From Microbacterium schleiferi (GTDB taxonomy: Bacteria; Actinomycetota; Actinomycetes; Actinomycetales; Microbacteriaceae): a stretch of DNA of 64,000 nucleotides. A model generated the notes under the pieces. It made no database searches, was not told where the DNA came from, and saw only the letters and a program-made list of their open reading frames with translations. The position numbers and the translations under genes are program-made. Positions 8,469 to 16,529 of this stretch are shown piece by piece; position 1 is the first letter of the stretch; each line of letters starts with the position of its first letter. The stretch covers positions 434,001-498,000 of the forward strand of contig NZ_CP064760.1 of NCBI RefSeq assembly GCF_015565955.1. Reading direction: 5' to 3'.

Positions 8469-9062
8469 TCAGGCGACGGTGAGCGGCGCGATGACGGCGG
8501 CGACCAGTTCGCTGGGGTCACGAACGAGGGTGACGTCGGCGGCATCCGGTGCGACGCCGGGGGCGGCGTAGCCGAGCGTGAGGATTCCCGGCTGGCTGGT
8601 GCGCGCGCGAGAGACGAACGACTCGATGGCGGCGAGGTCGCTGTCGGGGACGATACCGAACACGAGCGCCGTGTAGGTGCCGGCGGACAGGTAGGCGAGC
8701 GCGGCATCCGCGTGGGTGGTCTTGACGACGGCGGTGCCGAGCTTCTGCAGGGCGATCGTCTCGGACATGGTGGTGTCGGGATCGTCGTCCACCCACAGCA
8801 CGCGTCCCGGGTGGAGTCGCTCGGGGAGCTTGAGGACGATGCCGCTGCCCTGGCCGCGGGCGGCGAGGGCTTCGCGCAGCTGCGTCGCGACAGCCTCGCG
8901 GTCCTCGGGCGCGAGCGTGATCTCGATGCTCGAGAGTCGCCCTGCGGGGACGCGGACGATGGACGAGCGGCGGACCCACAGGATGACGCCGATGAGGGCC
9001 GTGAGGACGATCACCCCGACGAAGCCGAGGACGAGCGTTACAAAGCCGGTGTCGATCTCCAT
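8469..9062 (-). CDS. Membrane-anchored receiver-like protein
   Basis: 197 residues. One N-terminal membrane helix (about 8-30) is followed by a short basic linker, then a receiver-like fold from about residue 85 (RVLWVDDDPDTTMSETIALQKLG). The acidic pocket is kept, but the usual phospho-acceptor strand reads ALVFGIVPDSD, with Gly where the Asp is expected, and no clear Thr/Lys pair follows. It may be a non-phosphorylated scaffold. ATG 9062 is chosen because sequence upstream in frame looks non-coding. It is paralogous to the protein at 10189-11383, and the two flank the universal stress gene. Confidence 0.7.
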   Translation of the reverse strand: MEIDTGFVTLVLGFVGVIVLTALIGVILWVRRSSIVRVPAGRLSSIEITLAPEDREAVATQLREALAARGQGSGIVLKLPERLHPGRVLWVDDDPDTTMSETIALQKLGTAVVKTTHADAALAYLSAGTYTALVFGIVPDSDLAAIESFVSRARTSQPGILTLGYAAPGVAPDAADVTLVRDPSELVAAVIAPLTVA

Positions 9063-9133
9063 GACGTCAGTATGCCCGGTCGCCGGCGTCGGAATGGGGT
9101 CAATCGGACCTCGCGAGCGATGGGCGCCCGCAA

Positions 9134-9139
9134 TAGGGT
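9134..9139 (+). promoter_or_regulatory. Candidate -10 box (TAGGGT) for universal stress gene
   Basis: TAGGGT is followed by GAGGGC and then ATG at 9146. The 6-base spacing fits a leaderless transcript, although GAGGG could also act as a ribosome site. Confidence 0.45.
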
Positions 9140-9145
9140 GAGGGC

Positions 9146-10023
9146 ATGACCGACATCCCTGCCAACGCCGAGCCCTCCGCCCCGAAGCTCCCGCGACGAT
9201 CGTCGTCGGTGCGACCAGCAAGCCTGGTTCGCGTCGCGCGATCGACTGGGCCGTCGATCGGGCGGCCAGCACAGGCGCTCGCCTGGAACTGGTCTCGGTC
9301 ATCGGCGGCGCCGTGGGTGCCGTCGGTGAGCAGGAAGTCGTGCAGCGGGCCGTGGACTCCGAGGAGGCCTTTCTTCGCGGCGAAGCGGCGGCGCTGTCGG
9401 CCCGCGGGATCGAGGTCGCGGTTCATGTCACGCACGGGAACCCGACGAAGGAGCTTGTCGAGGCGTCGACGGATGCCGGGCTTCTCGTGATCGGCAGCGA
9501 CCACACCGGTGGCACCGACAAGCACCGCGGGCCGCACGGGACGCGGATCGTCGCGGGCGCGAATTGCCCCGTCGTCGTTGTGCCCGACATCGACACGACG
9601 GGGCGCTCCGGGGTTGTCGTCGGCGTCGACGGTTCAGAGGTCTCTCACGCGGCGCTCGCGTTCGCTGCCGCGGAGGCGTCGCGGGTCGCCGAGCCGTTGA
9701 CGGTGGTATCGACGTGGATGCCGGTCGTCTACACCGGCGACATCGCCCCCTACCCCGACATGTACCTCACGGATCTGCAGGGCACGACTGAGGCGTTCGC
9801 GCAGTCGATGGCCGATGATGTGCGCAAGGACTACCCGCACCTCGAGATCATCGTGCACGTCGATGAGGGCGACCCGGCCGCCGTCATCACGGACGTGGCG
9901 GCTTCGGCCCGGCTGGCCGTTGTCGGAACGCACGGGCGTACCGGGTTCGCTCGGTTCTTGCTGGGGTCGGTCAGTACGCAGGTGCTGGATCATCTGACGA
10001 CCGTGACAGCCGCCGTTCGCTGA
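9146..10023 (+). CDS. Universal stress protein, tandem UspA domains, one frame break
   Basis: Restored length about 292 residues with two UspA domains. Domain 1 starts TIVVGATSKPGSRRAIDWAVD and ends with VIGSDHTGG. Domain 2 starts VVVGVDGSEVSHAALAFAAAEA and ends VVGTHGRTGFARFLLGSVS, with the G-2x-G-9x-G-(S/T) ATP-binding pattern. The reading frame breaks after about 12 codons. One extra C in the run at 9180-9183 joins the ATG at 9146 to the rest. Tandem Usps in actinobacteria bind ATP and act in dormancy and hypoxia responses; a role here is inference. A strong hairpin follows the stop. Confidence 0.85.
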
Positions 10024-10046
10024 GGAGGCATCCCGGAAACGACAAG

Positions 10047-10082
10047 GCCCCCGGCTCGATCTGGGGCTGCCGAGCCGGGGGC
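10047..10082. terminator. Perfect 12-bp hairpin between convergent genes
   Basis: GCCCCCGGCTCG at 10047-10058 pairs exactly with CGAGCCGGGGGC at 10071-10082 across a 12-base loop. It lies between the stress gene and the convergent receiver-like gene. There is no U tract, as is common in high-GC actinobacteria. It could end transcription from both sides. Confidence 0.75.
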
Positions 10083-10188
10083 AGTACGCGAGGCGTACCT
10101 TCGCTATGCACGAGTGACCCGAAACACTCGGCGCGCGGTCTTGCTACACCGAGAGTGGCACGGTTCGTGACATCGTGCCGGGGGATTG

Positions 10189-11383
10189 TCAGCGCCTCAC
10201 CGCAGTGTCATAATGCGCGGCTCGGCGACGGATGATCTGCTGCGAATCAGCGGCCGAGGAGCCGTCCGACGACGCTCGGGAGTTCGCCGGGGTGGTGACC
10301 ACCTGGTCGTGGGGCAGGTCCGGCGCGCCGGGGCCGGTGACGACCGAGCCCGGCGCGTAGGCGATCGTGGGGACGCCGGGGTAGTTGCGACGCACCGTGC
10401 GGATGAAATCGGCTGCTGTCAGGGTGTCGTCAGCGCGGCCGCAGTCGGTCACGACAAGAAGGTACTTCTCCGCGGCGAGATAGGCCAGTGCCGCCTCGCC
10501 GTGCCGGGCGACCGTGACCGTAAGGCCCATGCGGTGCAGTGCGACGACGTCCGGAACGTGACTGTCGGGGTCGTCGTCGACCCAGAGCACCCGGCCAAGC
10601 CGAAAAACAGTCGTGTGCGGCGCGCGCGGCGTGATCGTGTAGGGCGGAGTGAAGCCGGACGCCGGCGCTTCGGTGGCTGAGCTGGGCGGCATCCGGGGTG
10701 CTGGCGCGGGTGGGGTCGGGGTCGTTGGGGCGTGCGCTGCAGGAGAAGCGGGAGCCGCGGTCGGTGCCGGTGCCGCCGGTGCCGCGGTCGCTTCTGATGA
10801 GGGCGTAGCCGGATACGTCTCGCCAGGGGGAAGGTAGGTCTCTCGGGGCGCTGCGAAGCCCTCGGTCGGCGCGGGAAAGCTCTCGCTCGGGGTCGTGTAG
10901 CTCCCGGCCGGGGTTGGCAGGTCGTTGACCGCCTCGGATCGCGGAGGCGGTTGCGGAGTCGACGGCGGCGGGGAGGCGAAAGCGGTCGGGGCGGGGTCGA
11001 CGGCGGCGGCGACGTTGACGGGTTGGGCGGGGGGACCGGCGCGAAGACGTACTCGGTCACTCCGGCGGCCGGGGGAGCGCGGGCTCGGGCACGGCGATCT
11101 GAGGTGCCTGCGGCTGCTGCTGGTACGGGACGGGTGCGGCGGGGTAGGGGTGCGACATCGGCGTCCCGATCGCGGCCCGCGACCCCGCGACTGTGCGGAC
11201 TGTCGCGGTGGTGACCGCGGGGCTGCTCAGGTCGGGGTAGCGCGGCACCCGCTGAGCGGGTTCGTGGCGGTCGGCGGTGGCCTCGGCCTTGTTGCTCTCC
11301 CACATCGCCCAGCCCACGACGAGCCCCAGTACGGCGACGACGCCGAAACCGATCATGAGGGTGATGAGTGAATTACTGTCCAT
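10189..11383 (-). CDS. Membrane-anchored receiver-like protein with Pro-rich linker, two frame breaks
   Basis: Restored length about 398 residues. An N-terminal membrane helix (LITLMIGFGVVAVLGLVVGWAM) is followed by a long Pro/Ala/Thr-rich linker. The receiver-like domain starts RVLWVDDDPDSHVPDVVALHRMG, then VARHGEAALAYLAAEKYLLVVTDCG, where Asp sits at the phospho-acceptor strand. It therefore keeps more of the receiver site than its paralogue at 8469-9062. One added base in the G run at 11071-11075 and one at 10988-10991 restore the frame through the linker. No output domain follows. It may relay or titrate phosphoryl signals at the membrane; this is inference from fold only. Confidence 0.68.
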
Positions 11384-11440
11384 GTTCCAACCTGGTGCTG
11401 AGTCAGGTGAGCCATGTTGCGCGCTCTCGGGTTGACCACT

Positions 11441-11468
11441 ATTGTCTGTGATCCGCGCGGTGCGGCAA
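11441..11468 (-). promoter_or_regulatory. Candidate promoter of the receiver-like gene
   Basis: On the minus strand TTGCCG (11463-11468), a 16-base spacer and GACAAT (11441-11446) resemble sigma-70-type boxes, 57 bases before the ATG at 11383. Both hexamers match consensus only in part. Confidence 0.3.
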
Positions 11469-11577
11469 GACAAACTGTGTGAACTCTCATCTAGGGCACG
11501 AGAGATACGCGGCTTTTGCGTCGTTTCCGGACGATTCCGGACGGTTGGCCTACGTCGGACGCCGTACTTCTGCGGGG

Positions 11578-12474
11578 CTATCCCTCGCGATTGTTACGAC
11601 CGCGCGCCCAGAACACGGCGGTGACTGCGGTCATGATCGCGAGCATCACGACCGTGGTGACGCTCGCCTCGAGGCCGAACAGTCCGCCCGAGACGAGGGG
11701 GTTGGCATCCGTCGTCTCGACAACCGCGTAGAGGGAGTTTTCTGCCGGGATGCCCGAGACCGGGATGCCGAAGAGGCTGTTCTGCGCCCAGTTCCAGGTG
11801 GCGTGGAAGGCGATGACTCCCCATAGCGCCCCCTCGCTGAGCGCCCAGAACCCGAGGAGCAGGGAGACGAGCACGAGGGAGAACACCGACATGATGTTCA
11901 GGCCGGTGTTGAGGGAGTGGGCGAGGGTGAAGAAGACGCTCTGGGCGATCATGGCGCCGAGGATGCCGGCGCGCGGCATCCAGGACTGGATGAGATAGCC
12001 GCGGGAGATGAGTTCTTCGGCCCCGCTTTGGATCGAGAAGGCAACGAGCGCGAAGATCACCCACCCGATTGCGGGCCAGTAGGCGTATGCGCCGTCTTCG
12101 GTCTGGAGGAACTCCATGTTTCCGGTCAGGACGGCGACCGCGACGGCGAGCGCCATGGCGCCGAGCGCGATGGCGGCGCCGCGGGCGATCTGCAGCGGGG
12201 CACGAGAGGGGGTGCGGAATCCGATGCTCGGGAAGGGGCGCCGTTCCTTGAAGCGCAGCCAGACCCACAGCAGTATCCAGACCGGCAGGAACGCGAGGGC
12301 GCTCACGATCGTGAGGCCGAGGGTTGTGATTCCGGGGATGATCGCGAGCAGGATGCTGGTCGCCATGACGGAGGCGAAGAGCACGATCGCGACGATCGAG
12401 CCGACGAGTGGGCCGGTCGGGCGCTGCGCTTCGCGCATCGCGCCGGCGAAACTGTCGCGTGGGGTTTCGGTCAC
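11578..12474 (-). CDS. CPBP-family intramembrane metalloprotease
   Basis: 298 residues with about eight membrane segments. The Abi/CPBP motifs are present in order: GAEELISRGYL (the EExxxR motif), FTLAHSLN (F-xxx-H) and IAFHATWNW (H-xxx-N/B), so the glutamate-histidine metal site looks intact. The family includes Rce1-type CAAX proteases and bacteriocin immunity proteins. The substrate is unknown. The start is a GTG; a TAGGGT box lies at 12506-12511 on the same strand, 31 bases upstream. Confidence 0.9.
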   Translation of the reverse strand: MTETPRDSFAGAMREAQRPTGPLVGSIVAIVLFASVMATSILLAIIPGITTLGLTIVSALAFLPVWILLWVWLRFKERRPFPSIGFRTPSRAPLQIARGAAIALGAMALAVAVAVLTGNMEFLQTEDGAYAYWPAIGWVIFALVAFSIQSGAEELISRGYLIQSWMPRAGILGAMIAQSVFFTLAHSLNTGLNIMSVFSLVLVSLLLGFWALSEGALWGVIAFHATWNWAQNSLFGIPVSGIPAENSLYAVVETTDANPLVSGGLFGLEASVTTVVMLAIMTAVTAVFWARGRNNREG

Positions 12475-12570
12475 GGAAGGCCTCCCGGGTCGGCGGTCCC
12501 GACCGACCCTAGCGAAAGACTGCCGGAGGCTGCAGGGCTTGCTGTGCGGCTGCGCGTTCGGCTAGCCCGA

Positions 12571-13554
12571 TCAGGGCAGGCGTCCGCGGCCGGCCTGTTG
12601 CGCGCCCCAGACGACTCCGAGGGCGAACTGGCCGGTGACACCGAAGTGGCGCATCGCCTGATCCACCCGGCGTCTGCCGGTTCGAGGGCTCAAGCCCAGT
12701 GTGTGGGCGGCTGCCTCGACGGTCATGCCCCGGCTCATGAGGGCGAGCATCGGTGCCCGCGGCTCTTCGCTCTGGTCGACCGCGGTCGCCTCGGCCCACA
12801 GCTTCTCGAAGACCCAGGAAGCAAGCGAGACGACTTCTTCGGCGCTCGTTGCGAGCACGCGGGTCGGATGAGGATCGCCCCAGACGGACGGGAGGGTGAC
12901 GGTGTCGTCGTCGATGATCCAGAAGAAGCTCGGCGGGGCCGGGTGGGTGCGGATCCAGGTGCCGGCCGCCAGTTCGTTGTCGAGGTGCCAGCGGTTGATG
13001 GGATCGAGGGCGTCTTCGTCGGAGAGGATGACGCGGATGCGGCTCTCGCCGCCGATCGGTCGGGCTGCCCACAGCGTCTCGGCGTAGTCCAGGCCGGCGT
13101 CGCGCAGGATCTGCGTCGAGGGGATGCACAACTGCGCCGACCGAGGCGCGCGGCGTGAGGACTGGGTGCGCCACATGTCGGCCAATGCCCAGGTCCCCTG
13201 GACGGTGGTGGGCGGTGTCGAGGTGCCGGTCCGGTCCGCCGTCTCGCCGGCGTTCCACGCTTGGAGGAGTTCGGGGATGCTGGCGGCCAGGGTGTGCGCG
13301 GCGGCGGCGGCATCCGTGAGTTCGCGGACGCCGTCGTCGATGACCTGCTGGATGGCCGTGGCGATCGTGAAGTCCGGCCTGCGGTGAGCGATCGAGTCTC
13401 CTGTCACCTTGAGAAGTCCGCGACGCTCGAGTGTCGATAGATGCTCTCGCAGGTCGGCCTCGTCGAGGCCCAGCCGGGTCGCGAGGGTGGTCGGGTCGGC
13501 ATCCGGGTCGTGGAGGGCCGCGGCGAGGACGACCAGTGCGCGCTTGTCGGTCAT
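12571..13554 (-). CDS. TrmB/LuxR-like transcriptional regulator
   Basis: 327 residues. The N-terminal winged helix (about 5-65) reads LVVLAAALHDPDADPTTLATR and LEERRGLLKV-like text (STLERRGLLKV). The middle resembles a TrmB sensor domain. The C-terminal HTH (about 270-325) is LuxR-like: MTVEAAAHTLGLSPRTGRRRVDQAM. The start is ATG 13554 with GAGGAGAG upstream; longer in-frame starts look non-coding. It is divergent from two small membrane genes, and a perfect inverted repeat sits in the gap, suggesting autoregulation. The ligand is unknown. Confidence 0.78.
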   Translation of the reverse strand: MTDKRALVVLAAALHDPDADPTTLATRLGLDEADLREHLSTLERRGLLKVTGDSIAHRRPDFTIATAIQQVIDDGVRELTDAAAAAHTLAASIPELLQAWNAGETADRTGTSTPPTTVQGTWALADMWRTQSSRRAPRSAQLCIPSTQILRDAGLDYAETLWAARPIGGESRIRVILSDEDALDPINRWHLDNELAAGTWIRTHPAPPSFFWIIDDDTVTLPSVWGDPHPTRVLATSAEEVVSLASWVFEKLWAEATAVDQSEEPRAPMLALMSRGMTVEAAAHTLGLSPRTGRRRVDQAMRHFGVTGQFALGVVWGAQQAGRGRLP

Positions 13555-13583
13555 GAGCTCTCCTCGAGGCGCTTTGTGGCCAA

Positions 13584-13599
13584 TGGCACTAATGTGCCA
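13584..13599. promoter_or_regulatory. Inverted repeat TGGCAC-N4-GTGCCA, candidate operator
   Basis: Perfect 6-bp arms (13584-13589 and 13594-13599) around TAAT, 29 bases upstream of the TrmB/LuxR-like start and 65 bases upstream of the divergent small gene. Position suggests a binding site for the adjacent regulator. Confidence 0.45.
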
Positions 13600-13664
13600 C
13601 GCCGGGTGGGTAACGTCGGCCAGGCGCACGCGTGTGCGTGGGATACGGGCGTCGAGGAGGAAGC

Positions 13665-13787
13665 GTGAGCGAGCAGCCGGTCGAGAAGAAGAAGTGGTCC
13701 GCGGGGCGTATCGTTCTGGCGGGTGTCGGGAACGTCGCTCTGGGCGTCGCGGCGTATTGGGTCACCTATCTGCTGCTGCTGCAATGA
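13665..13787 (+). CDS. Small membrane protein (40 residues)
   Basis: Starts at GTG with a strong GAGGAGGAA site 5 to 8 bases upstream. The product is a charged N-terminus (VSEQPVEKKKWSAGR) and one membrane helix (IVLAGVGNVALGVAAYWVTYLLLL). Its TGA overlaps the next start as ATGA, so the two small genes form a coupled pair. No family recognised. Confidence 0.65.
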   Translation: MSEQPVEKKKWSAGRIVLAGVGNVALGVAAYWVTYLLLLQ

Positions 13788-13990
13788 CGGCAGGATCATC
13801 GAAGCGGTCTGGCGCGGCAACGGCTCTCGGTGTCGCGCTCGGAGCGGGTCTCGGCGTTGTCGTGGGGGTCATCACGCAGAGCGTCGGGCTGTGGCTGCCG
13901 ATCGGTATCGGTATCGGTATCGGTATCGGTCTCGCGATCGGCGTGAGTCTGGATGCCCGCACGTCGCGCTCGCGTCGGGATGAATCCTGA
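13784..13990 (+). CDS. Small Gly/Ile-rich membrane protein (68 residues)
   Basis: Coupled to the preceding gene by a 4-base overlap. The sequence has two glycine-rich hydrophobic stretches, ALGVALGAGLGVVVGVITQS and a run of Gly-Ile dipeptides (LPIGIGIGIGIGLAIGV), then a charged tail ending RRDES. GxxxG-like packing suggests a helical hairpin in the membrane. The Gly-Ile run is encoded by a pure hexanucleotide repeat. Function unknown; the divergent TrmB/LuxR-like regulator may control it. Confidence 0.6.
   Translation: MTAGSSKRSGAATALGVALGAGLGVVVGVITQSVGLWLPIGIGIGIGIGLAIGVSLDARTSRSRRDES
13901..13930 (+). repeat. (ATCGGT)x5 hexanucleotide microsatellite
   Basis: Five exact ATCGGT copies inside the small membrane gene, each coding Ile-Gly. 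Slippage would lengthen or shorten a membrane helix by two residues without breaking the frame. Confidence 0.95.
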
Positions 13991-14005
13991 GGACTCAGCG
14001 TCGGC

Positions 14006-15427
14006 TCACCGGGCGGCGCGGCCGAGCAGAGCGGCCTTGGCGGACTTGACGACGATCGCGATGTCACCGGCGAGGGTCCAGTTCTCGACGTAGGAGAGAT
14101 CGAGGCGTACCGCATCCTCCCACGCGAGGTTCTCGCGTCCGCTGATCTGGGAGAGGCCCGTGATGCCGGGCTTGGCCAGGAACCGACGCAGTGAGGCGTC
14201 GGTGTAGGTCTCGACCTCGCTCGGCAGCGGGGGGCGCGGGCCGACGAGGGACATGGTCCCGCCGATGACGGTGAACAGTTGCGGTAGGTCATCGAGGGTA
14301 TGGCGGTGCATCCACCGGCCGAGCGCTGTGGGCGACGTGTCGGCACCGTCGTAGCGGGTGGTGCGGAAGGCGAGCATCCGGAACGGGCGGCCGTGGTAGC
14401 CGACACGGGTCTCGCGGACGCAGACCGGGCCGGGCGACGAGAGCTTCACGGCGAGGGCCAGGATGCCCAGGAGTGGGCTGATCACGACAACGGCGACGAG
14501 CGACAGGATGAGGTCTGCCATGCGCTTGCCGAAGCGTTGGCCGGGCGAGAAGCGCGGCGTCTCGACATGGACGAGGGGCAGGCCCGAGACCGGGCGGGTG
14601 TGGATGCGGGGTCCGGCGACGTCGGCGATGCCCGGTGCCAGCAGCAGGTGCTGGCGGCCGGCTTCGAGGCTCCACGAGATCTGCTTGACCTTCTCCGGCG
14701 GGAGGGCGTCGCTGCTGGTGACCAGCACAGTGTCGGCGCCGGTCTCGGCGAGGACGCGGGCGAGGTCGTCGAACGTGCCGAGGACGGGGATATCGGCATC
14801 CGGCAGCGGATCATCGCCAGATGGAGGCTCGGGTGAGAGCTCGGGTGGGAGGCAGGCTCCGACGACGAGGTAGCCGGTGTCGCGGCGACGCTGCAGCTCG
14901 GTGCCCACCTGGGCGACCGATGCGGGCGAGCCGATGAGGATGACACCGGAGGCGCACTTGCCGACGCGGCGTTTGGCGACGAGCCACTGTCGCCACAGCC
15001 ATCTGACCAGAAGGAGCAACAGGATGCCGGCGGGAAGGCTGATGAGCAGGTAGCCGCGGGCGATGTCGACGCGGAACAGGAACGCGACGATCGCGATGAC
15101 GCCGAACAGGACCAGGGACGAGTCGATGACGCGGACGTACTCGGTCGTGCCTGCGCCGACGACGCCGGGCGTGCGGGTGTCGGCCAGGCTCAGTGCGAGC
15201 AGCCACAGCGCGACGAGGATCGCGGAGGCGAACCAGTACGAGACGGCGGTGAAGCGCAGGTCGCGCAGCAGGGAGAGCTGTGCGTTCCCGGTGCCGAACC
15301 AGACGATCTGGGTACCGTAAACGACCCACACCAGAACGACGGCGTCGCTGATCACCAGTCGTGTGCGGTAACTCTCATGCCACGGTCGTGGCTCACCCGT
15401 GGAGCGCACCCCTCCAGCCTTGCACAC
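14006..15427 (-). CDS. Polyprenyl-phosphate sugar-1-phosphate transferase (WcaJ/CpsE-like), shortened loop
   Basis: 473 residues. N-terminal membrane helices and a CoA-binding-like cytoplasmic domain (VILIGSPASVAQVGTELQRR) are followed by the bacterial sugar transferase domain (about 300-470): KRMADLILSLVAVVVISPLL, SLVGPRPPLPSE, FLAKPGITGLSQISGR and a YVENW end. Such enzymes start polysaccharide synthesis on undecaprenyl phosphate. Compared with the paralogue at 57016-58575, the loop after the membrane helix reads LAFRTTRYDGADTS instead of the usual KFRSM and is about 25 residues shorter, so activity may be altered or lost. Start uncertain: GTG 15427 lacks a good ribosome site, and a GTG at 15409 follows GGAGG too closely. 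Confidence 0.85.
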   Translation of the reverse strand: MCKAGGVRSTGEPRPWHESYRTRLVISDAVVLVWVVYGTQIVWFGTGNAQLSLLRDLRFTAVSYWFASAILVALWLLALSLADTRTPGVVGAGTTEYVRVIDSSLVLFGVIAIVAFLFRVDIARGYLLISLPAGILLLLLVRWLWRQWLVAKRRVGKCASGVILIGSPASVAQVGTELQRRRDTGYLVVGACLPPELSPEPPSGDDPLPDADIPVLGTFDDLARVLAETGADTVLVTSSDALPPEKVKQISWSLEAGRQHLLLAPGIADVAGPRIHTRPVSGLPLVHVETPRFSPGQRFGKRMADLILSLVAVVVISPLLGILALAVKLSSPGPVCVRETRVGYHGRPFRMLAFRTTRYDGADTSPTALGRWMHRHTLDDLPQLFTVIGGTMSLVGPRPPLPSEVETYTDASLRRFLAKPGITGLSQISGRENLAWEDAVRLDLSYVENWTLAGDIAIVVKSAKAALLGRAAR

Positions 15428-15488
15428 GCCCGTTGTTCACCGGCGCGACACCGCGCGTTCGCTGGTGCTCAGGCTCGAGGCGGCTGGC

Positions 15489-16283
15489 TCAGATGCAGAG
15501 CGGATCGCCGAGATCGATACGCTTCCCGTCGACGGTGAAGCTGCCTTCCGCGCACAGCAGCGTGTCTCGGGACGGTCTGACCACGAGCGTCGTGTAGGCG
15601 CCCTGAACGTCGTGCTCAGTCGCCTCCTGTCGATCCGGTCCGTCCGGCGCGGTCTGCGGGTAGATCGCGATCGTCACGGTGTTCCCCTGGTAGAGGCCGT
15701 CGTAGCGGGTTATGCGCCCCCACCCTGCTTGGCACTTGTCCGACCAGACGATCTCAAGGAGGGAGTTGTCCGCGCGCGTGTCCCCGGTGGCGACGCGCGC
15801 ATCGTCGACACAGGCGGTCAGTGCGGGGTCCTCGCCGGTCTCGACGACGATCTGCTGGCTGGCTTCGGCAGCCGATGGTGAGGGAGTGAGCAGAGGAAGC
15901 ACGGCGAACGCGGCCGCGGCCGTCGCGAGGGCTCCCCCGAGGAAGGACGCGATTCCGATGAGGGCACCGGTGCGCACGGACATACCCATCGCGCGACCAG
16001 GTTCATCGGTGTTCGGCGTGGGCCGCTCGATGCGAGCCAGGTCCTCGCGCCGGGCGAGCCACGGGGTCGGATCTTGACCGAGTGCCTGAACGAGCGACGC
16101 GACCGTTCGTTCGGACGGGAGCTGTTTGCCGGCGAGCGCTTCGGAGATGACCGAGCGCGATACACCGGTCTCGTTCTGGAGCTTGGAGAGAGTCGGTCCT
16201 CCGGCGTCAAGCTTGAGCCGGCGTAGATCTGCTGCGAGCTTCGCTATCGAGTCTGCGGCTTGCTCGCTGGACTCCGGCGACAT
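15489..16283 (-). CDS. XRE-type regulator with membrane helix and DUF2690 ectodomain
   Basis: 264 residues. An N-terminal Cro/C1-type HTH (about 12-70: LSKLQNETGVSRSVISEALAG) is followed by a membrane helix (about 115-140) and an outside domain with two Cys (TACVDDARV and DKCQAGWGRI) that matches DUF2690. HTH-TM-DUF2690 proteins are common in actinobacteria. They look like one-component membrane sensors. It is divergent from the giant surface-protein gene, with a 246-base gap holding a perfect 18-bp palindrome, so it is a candidate regulator of that operon. ATG 16283 follows a GGGGGGTA stretch. Confidence 0.85.
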   Translation of the reverse strand: MSPESSEQAADSIAKLAADLRRLKLDAGGPTLSKLQNETGVSRSVISEALAGKQLPSERTVASLVQALGQDPTPWLARREDLARIERPTPNTDEPGRAMGMSVRTGALIGIASFLGGALATAAAAFAVLPLLTPSPSAAEASQQIVVETGEDPALTACVDDARVATGDTRADNSLLEIVWSDKCQAGWGRITRYDGLYQGNTVTIAIYPQTAPDGPDRQEATEHDVQGAYTTLVVRPSRDTLLCAEGSFTVDGKRIDLGDPLCI

Positions 16284-16395
16284 CGTACCCCCCAAGGTGC
16301 GTGGCGTCTTCATTCGGGCTAGGGGACTAGCTATACCACAGCGGGATTTCGGCGAAGCACCGGATTCCCGGGCCGACATGCTCTCTCCGAGTTTT

Positions 16396-16408
16396 CCGAA
16401 TCGTTCGG
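16396..16408. promoter_or_regulatory. Inverted repeat CCGAA-TCG-TTCGG in divergent gap
   Basis: Perfect 5-bp arms around 3 bases, between the XRE gene and the giant gene. The following bases (CGGACGATTCCG) partly repeat it. It may be a second regulator site in the gap of 16284-16529, which otherwise holds the 18-bp palindrome and no gene. Confidence 0.35.
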
Positions 16409-16467
16409 ATCGGACGATTCCGCCGCTGCGTATAAGGACCGTTCTGGTTCACTCGGCAACGGCATCC

Positions 16468-16485
16468 ATGGGGAATATTCCCCAT
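16468..16485 (+). promoter_or_regulatory. Perfect 18-bp palindrome ATGGGGAATATTCCCCAT upstream of secretion operon
   Basis: Exact inverted repeat. A -10-like TCTACT begins 23 bases downstream and lies 15 bases before the ATG at 16530. Related sites occur at 36100-36117 (before the WXG100 gene) and, on the minus strand, 45801-45818 (before the vWA gene), with the same distance to a -10-like hexamer. This fits a shared activator or repressor site at about -35 to -52. The bound protein is not known. Confidence 0.65.
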
Positions 16486-16529
16486 ACGGCGTGGGGACGT
16501 CATTGGGGTCTACTTGACAAACGAACACG

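Noticed and set aside
10047..10082. Riboswitch
   Set aside because: It lies between two convergent gene ends, not in a leader; a terminator explains it better.
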